This document shows, one piece after another, positions 58,863 to 64,000 of a stretch of DNA of 64,000 nucleotides (the first letter of the stretch is position 1; each line of letters opens with the position of its first letter). This stretch comes from Xylaria sp. FL1777. Its lineage: Eukaryota > Ascomycota > Sordariomycetes > Xylariales > Xylariaceae. The stretch is taken from contig MU400511.1 of the NCBI GenBank assembly GCA_022578965.1, positions 620,001 through 684,000 on the forward strand, read 5' to 3'. Made by a program: the position numbers and the translations under genes. The notes under the pieces were generated by a model that saw nothing but the letters and a program-made list of their open reading frames with translations, did no database searches and was not told where the DNA came from.

Positions 58863-61717
58863 GTTATAAAAAGTGCTTTATATAAAGTTTTAATTAGTTA
58901 TAATAAAGCTATTATTTAGCTTGCTATTTATTAAGTTATTTTTTTTAATATTGCAAGCTTTTATTAGTTTTATTTTATAAAGCATACTAGTTTAATTATT
59001 AAACTTTTTATTTAAAAATTAGTTTAGCTGCTTATTATTTAGCTAATAAAGTTTTTTTTTTTTTTAACTTTTTTGTTTGCTTTTTATTTTAGCATTTAAA
59101 TTTTTATTATTTAAAACAAAGTTTTTTTTCTATAGTTAATAATAAGCTTTTTGCTTAAGTAGCTTATTATTGCTTAAAATAAAGTTATATATTTATTTTA
59201 TTATAGCATTTAAAATTCCTTTTTTATTTTTGCTAATTTTTATAACTTTAAAAAAAACCTTTATATATTTAAAGCTTGCAAAAAATCTTAGCTTTTTTAA
59301 ACACTATTTAAAGTTTTAATATATAATGTTTTTTTTTTTTAATTTATAAGTAAAACTATACTTATAAATATAGTAATTATTTATGCTACATTTTTAACAA
59401 ATAGTTCTTTTTATTAAATAAAGATTGTTTAATTTTATTTATTATAAAAAATTAAACAATTGTTTTTTTTGTTTTTGTTTTTTAAAGTTATATTTATTTC
59501 TTTATAAATATTTAGAAGTTATAGCATTAATGCTAAACATTTGCTTTTTTAATAAATTTATGTTAATTTTATAATATTATAATGCTTATAATTTTTAATT
59601 AATTAACTAAACATATTAATTTTGCAGTTTTTTTAGCATTTTTTTTAGTTTTTTTTTTATAATTGCTACGTTTTTTTGTTTTAACTTTAGCTATTATATT
59701 TACTTAGTAATATTATTTATATTTTAATTATAAGCAAAATATTAAACTAATTTTACTTGCTGCTTTTTAATAATAATTATTTTAGTAGCTAATATAGTTA
59801 TATTAATAGCTAGCTTAATAACATTAATAATAATATATAAAAGCTTATTAAAATTATAATTATATAAATAATTAACTTTTCTTTATATTTTGCGTGCTTT
59901 TTTTGTTTTTTTAAAGTAAAAATCTAGCTTAAACTTTTTATTAATTTAGTTGTTTAATGTTTTATAAAAGTTTTTATAAAACATTTTATTTAAGTTATTA
60001 TATAACTTTTTAAAAAACTTTATTATTTTATTAATAGTATTTTAATTTAGCTTTTTAAGCAAACTTTAAGTAAATTAAAAATTAAAATAGTAGTTTTTTT
60101 AAGCTTTAATATTTTTAGCATATATTTAATGCTAAAAAAAGTAAGTTTTAAAATTAGTAAAGTATATAATTTTTAAGCAAGCTTTAAAATTTTGCAATAT
60201 AGCAATAATAAACTTATTTTGTTTAAAGTTTTAAAGCTTAAACTTTTATTTAAGCAGTTTATAAGCTTTTGTTTAAAATAAATAATCTTTTAGTATTATT
60301 TTTATTATTTTTTTTGTTTAAAAAGTATTACAATAAATAAAAACTTGTTTAATTTTATTAATGTTTTTAAAACGTTTTATATAAAAAAAAGCATTTAGAT
60401 TATTTAGCTATTTGTTTATTTTTAACTTGTTAAATAGTAAATATTAGTTTAACTTTAAGTTAAAAAACATAAATAATAGCTTAATTTTAATATTATGCTT
60501 ATTATTAAAATAGCTTAAGCTAAATAAAGTTGCTTTAATACTTTTTAAAAATAATAAGCTAGTTATTTTTATTTTTTTTGTTTATAAGTAGTTTTAGTAT
60601 TTTTTATATATTAATATAAAAAGATTTAATAATTTTTTATAGCTAAATTATTTAACTAAGCTATAATTTTTAAACTTTTAAGTTATGTAATAAAACAAAA
60701 TAAAGTTTATATAAAAGTAATAAAAAAAGTAAGCTATAAAAAATAATAAAAATAAATTAAGTAAAAGTATAAATTTAAAAAAAAAAAAAAGTATAAAATG
60801 CTAAAAGTTTTCTAAGTGTTTTAAGTATTTGGGTTTTTTTGTACTGTTTTTTTAGATTTCTTTTTTAAAAAACTTAACGATTTTTTTTGTTTGCATTTAT
60901 AAAAACTGCTAGCTTATTTTTTATAGCCTTTTAAGTTTTTTTTTAAATGCTTTTGTGTTTTTGTTTTTTATGCGCTTTTATTTTTTTGTATGCTTTGTAA
61001 CGTTTAATTTCCTTGTTTTTTAGTTTAGCTTGCTTTGCTTTACGTAAGTTTTATTAAGCAAGCTTTATTTTTTTATAGCTTTTTACTTATAAAAGTAGCA
61101 TGCTTTTTTTTTTTTTTTAAGGCTTTTTTATTTAATAATAAGCGCTATAAAAAAACAATAGCTACGTTTTATATAAAATCTTTAAGTAATAGCTAGCTTA
61201 TACTTAAAAAATCTTGCTTTTTATTTTTTAATAAAGAACTATATTAGCTTAAAAAACAAAATATATTTTTAATTATTAAAGGCTTTATATATTAATGCAT
61301 AAACTTAAACTTATTTAGTATAAATAAGCATTAAATTTGCTTGTATTATAGCTTTTTAAAAGTTTTAGCAACTTTTATTTTTTTTTAAGCTTGTTTTTTG
61401 TTTTTTTTTGTTTTTATAAAAGCAATTATGCTTTTTTTTTTGTAAAGCATTAGCTTTTTAGCAAAAATTCTTTTTTTTTAAGCCTTTAAAGGCTTTTAAT
61501 AAACAGTTTTCTAGCTTTACTATTTTAAGAATTATACTAATATTTTAACACTTAATTATTGTTTTACTAAAAAAAATAAAAACGCTTTATAAACTAAGCT
61601 AAAAAAAACAGTTTAATATTTTTATACGTTTGTTTTAAGCTTTATTAATTAAAAGCTACTAGTTTAAACATTTATGCTAATTATAACTAAATTGCTTACA
61701 TTAAGCAAGCTTTACTT
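58863..61717 (-). pseudogene. A2 gag-like remnant and 5' region, resumed after B1
   Basis: Collinear with A1 21047-22144 and 25739-27485 without MULE D; the D target TTTATAAA is present once at 59961-59968. It holds the same minus-strand coiled-coil-like and Lys-rich frames as A1. Confidence 0.45.
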
Positions 61718-61722
61718 ATTAT
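61718..61722. repeat. Left target-site duplication of B3
   Basis: ATTAT, repeated at 63386-63390. A1 has the uninterrupted site (ATTGC form) at 27486-27490. Confidence 0.8.
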
Positions 61723-62216
61723 TATTACAAAATTAGTACTAAGGTGACCTTTAAAGCAGCTTAATGCCTTTATATATACTTTAGAAATTCTATGCTAATT
61801 AAAGCTAAATTATATAATAACTTATTTAGCTTACTAAGCTTATAGTGATTTAAGGCTTATTAAGCTTACAGTAATTTAAGGCTTACTAAGCTTACGGTAA
61901 TTTAATGCTTATTAAACTTATAATAATTCAAGAAGAAAATTTTTACTTTTTTTACTTTTTTTTTGTTTATATAGTTATACACTTTTTATATTTAGTTATT
62001 TATTTAGTTTTAGCTTTTTAGCTATTAATTTCTTTTTATAATTGCTAAGCACTAATATATTTATTACTTTTAATCTTTTAAAACCTTATTAATGCATAGT
62101 AATAAAAATATTCTAAAAACTTTTTTAATGGACTACTACTAAGAATTTTACTATTACTTATAAATTAAAACCTTAAAAGCAAACCTGTTATATTAATATA
62201 TAACAAGTTTATTATA
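61723..62216 (+). repeat. B3 5' LTR
   Basis: 494 bp with four 26-bp units (61824-61927), like B1 and unlike B2. It starts TATTACAAAATTAG (TG mutated to TA). Confidence 0.88.
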
Positions 62217-63335
62217 CTTTAATAGCTCTTTAATTAATAAAACTTAATATATAAAAACAAGTATTAGTATAAAAAAAGTTAAATAATAAACAGTTTATAA
62301 AATAAACTTTTAAAAGTATACTTAAGAAATATTTAAAAAACAAAAATGTTAACTAGCATTATATAAATAAACTTTACTTAATAATTAATAGATTAAATTT
62401 AAGTTATATTACTAAAAACAAAAAGTTAAAAATTAAGTTTAAAGATTTTAAAAACTTTTAGAACTAGTAACGTATTAAAATAATAAACCTTAACACTTTT
62501 ACTAGCTATTTTTATTAAAGAAAAAGCAGTAATAAAAAAAAAAAAATTAAGCAGCAGTAATAAAAAAAAATTAACACTAATATTAGTACTATAAAGCAAA
62601 CTAGTTGCTTTAACTTAAAAAATAGCTTAAATACTAAATGTTATAACTTTTAAACTAGTATAACTACTAGCTATAGTAATTAAAGCAATAATAATAACTA
62701 TTATTATAACAATAAGTTAAAGCTTTAAATAAGTAATTATATTATAATTAATACTAATATTATTACTAGCAAACTTAACGCTTATGTTTATTATTGCTAT
62801 ACTTAAAGTAATAACTTAAAATAAAAAACTTAACTTTTTATTACTACTACTGCTTTTATTATTAGAATTTTTTATAATGTTAAAAATACTAAACATTAAA
62901 AGTTTTAAACTTACTGCTTTAAAACCTTATAATAAATTTACAAATATAAAAGCCTTTTTAATTTATGCTAAACTTTATTTAAAATAGCACTTAACTATTA
63001 TTACAAAAAAAGATCAAAAAATAATAACTACTTTATAATTTTTGTTAAAAAAAATACTAAAATAGTTTTAACTTATTTTAAAGAATTTCTTAAAAGTTAA
63101 CAAGTTAACCAACCTTAAGCTAAAAACAAAAAAGATTTTTAAAAACTACGTTAAGTTTAAAAATCAAATAAAAGCACTGTTTAAAAACACCTAAAAGGCA
63201 AAATATGCTAAAAAAGCACTTTACTGCTTAAAACAAACAAAAGCAGCAGTAAATTATGCTATAAAATTTAAACGATTAACAGCAATTTTAGGATTGCTTA
63301 AGCTTGCATTGTTTCACTTATTTTATAGTAGACTT
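62217..63335 (+). pseudogene. gag: B3 truncated gag
   Basis: Collinear with B2 47778-48900, leader plus the N-terminal two thirds of gag. It ends at the deletion junction, so no pol is present. Confidence 0.65.
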
Positions 63336-63385
63336 AAAACCCTAAAAGCAAACCTATTATATTAATATATAACAAGTCCGTTATA
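63334..63385 (+). repeat. B3 3' LTR stub
   Basis: Only the terminal about 50 bp of the LTR remain, ending AACAAGTCCGTTATA, followed by the ATTAT duplication. Confidence 0.85.
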
Positions 63386-63390
63386 ATTAT

Positions 63391-63556
63391 TAGCTAAAGT
63401 AGCTAAATATAATATATTATAACTTATATATAAAAATTGTAGCAATTAATAAATAAATAAATTAAATATATAAGTTAGCAATAATAAATCGTTTATTTGT
63501 AAGTTTTATAGTATTATTTGTTATAAATAAAAAATTAGCCTTACTAAAAACACTAA
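63391..63556 (-). other. A2 5' leader next to its LTR
   Basis: Collinear with A1 27491-27656. It follows the 5' LTR on the minus strand and should hold the primer-binding site, which I could not match to a tRNA. Confidence 0.4.
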
Positions 63557-63860
63557 TAAAATAAAGCAATACAATCGCGCAAAATTTATTATATTACTTT
63601 AATTGCAAAAAAATAAGTTATAACTTATGCATTTAAGCAATTAAGCTATATATAAATTAAGAAATAAAACGATTAATTAAAAAGCTATTTAATAATATAA
63701 ATAAAGCAACCGTAGCTAATTTCCATTATATTAAGCGTAATAATTAAATCTATACTTCGAAATTTAGCGCAATACTTATACTTTTATTCCTACTATATAA
63801 CTTAGCCTAAACTTACTTTAACTAGCTAATTAGCTCATTTAGCCACTTTATTTTACTTTA
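63557..63860 (-). repeat. A2 5' LTR (right)
   Basis: 304 bp, family LTR of A, followed by the ATAT duplication at 63861-63864. Confidence 0.9.
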
Positions 63861-63864
63861 ATAT

Positions 63865-64000
63865 ATAAACTAAAAGTACAAATAAACAAAAAGCCTAATA
63901 TAAAAAAGGACTTTTTTAATATAAAAAAAAGCCTTGTTTTTTTTTAAAACAATTTTAGCTTAATTAAAGTTCTTAAGCGTAAGGCTTTAAATTAACTAGC
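63865..64000. other. Anonymous flank right of A2
   Basis: Continues 31028 before A2 inserted. It contains a short imperfect inverted repeat (AAAAGGACTTTTTTAATAT region near 63900-63935). Nothing else recognised. Confidence 0.4.

Larger units (their letters stand above)
61723..63385 (+). mobile_element. B3: internally deleted B-family element
   Basis: A 1,663-bp insertion consisting of a full 494-bp 5' LTR, about 1.1 kb of leader and gag, and then only the last 45-50 bp of a 3' LTR. The junction at 63334-63340 falls on TTAAAAC, present in both parent sequences (gag near 48900 and the LTR near its end), so the deletion probably arose by recombination at 7 bp of microhomology. The element is flanked by an exact 5-bp duplication, so the deletion happened before or during integration, or later without touching the ends. 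Confidence 0.88.
31033..63860 (-). mobile_element. A2: second large Ty3/gypsy element, host of B1 and B3
   Basis: Direct 304-bp LTRs bound 32,828 bp. Removing B1 with its 5-bp duplication and B3 with its 5-bp duplication leaves 14,956 bp, collinear with A1 over its whole length. It therefore carries the same minus-strand pol and flanking charged coding remnants. The uninterrupted A1 copy proves the exact insertion points of B1 and B3, and A2 in turn shows the empty site of D. Confidence 0.9.

Noticed and set aside
1..64000. An AT-rich protist, microsporidian or organelle genome
   Set aside because: Copy-to-copy differences are directional transitions with stops at Gln/Trp/Arg codons, and the elements are fungal-type chromoviruses and a MULE; this is mutated repeat DNA, not a naturally AT-rich coding genome.

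Overview
The window is gene-free, extremely A+T-rich DNA (by eye about four fifths A+T) that reads as a nest of transposable elements from a filamentous ascomycete (Pezizomycotina). Copies of one family differ almost only by C/T and G/A transitions. The remnant reading frames are full of TAA/TAG/TGA where related proteins have Gln, Trp or Arg, and Asp codons read as Asn. This is the signature of repeat-induced point mutation (RIP). The families present (Tad-like LINE, chromodomain Ty3/gypsy elements, a Hop-like MULE) are typical of such fungi. I found no host gene, tRNA, rRNA or CRISPR. Such a block would fit an AT-isochore, subtelomere or pericentromere; that placement is inference.

Layout. 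The oldest layer is a LINE remnant at the left edge (about 1-1570, minus strand, ORF1 with three zinc knuckles) and the anonymous flank that follows it, now split into 1571-2187, 30652-31032 and 63865-64000. Element C (2188-30646, TSD TAAAG) is a minus-strand Ty3/gypsy chromovirus with 190-bp LTRs. It was split by A1 (9416-27960), a minus-strand Ty3/gypsy element with 304-bp LTRs. A1 was split by D (22153-25730), a Mutator-like DNA transposon with a degenerate but almost indel-free transposase. Just right of C lies A2 (31033-63860), a second copy of A. A2 was hit by B1 (42659-58857, minus strand, TSD TTTTT) and by B3 (61723-63385, internally deleted, TSD ATTAT). B1 was hit by B2 (47310-54959, plus strand, same family, TSD ACTAT) and by E (44501-45340, TA target site, long inverted repeats). 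For B1, B3, D and E the intact target site can be read in the other copy of the host element, so these junctions are firm.

How the parts relate. Subtracting insertions, A1 and A2 are 14,959 and 14,956 bp, so A is a genuinely large element. RT and RNase H lie in the middle and a probable integrase follows; charged, lysine-rich, partly coiled-coil-like coding remnants lie on both sides. B is a complete chromovirus (gag, RT, RNase H, integrase, chromodomain) that also carries an antisense cysteine-rich ORF beside its 3' LTR. C has an unexplained coding remnant downstream of its chromodomain. E stands out as the only stretch that largely escaped RIP and is probably among the latest arrivals. Domain boundaries are approximate because translation was done by eye.
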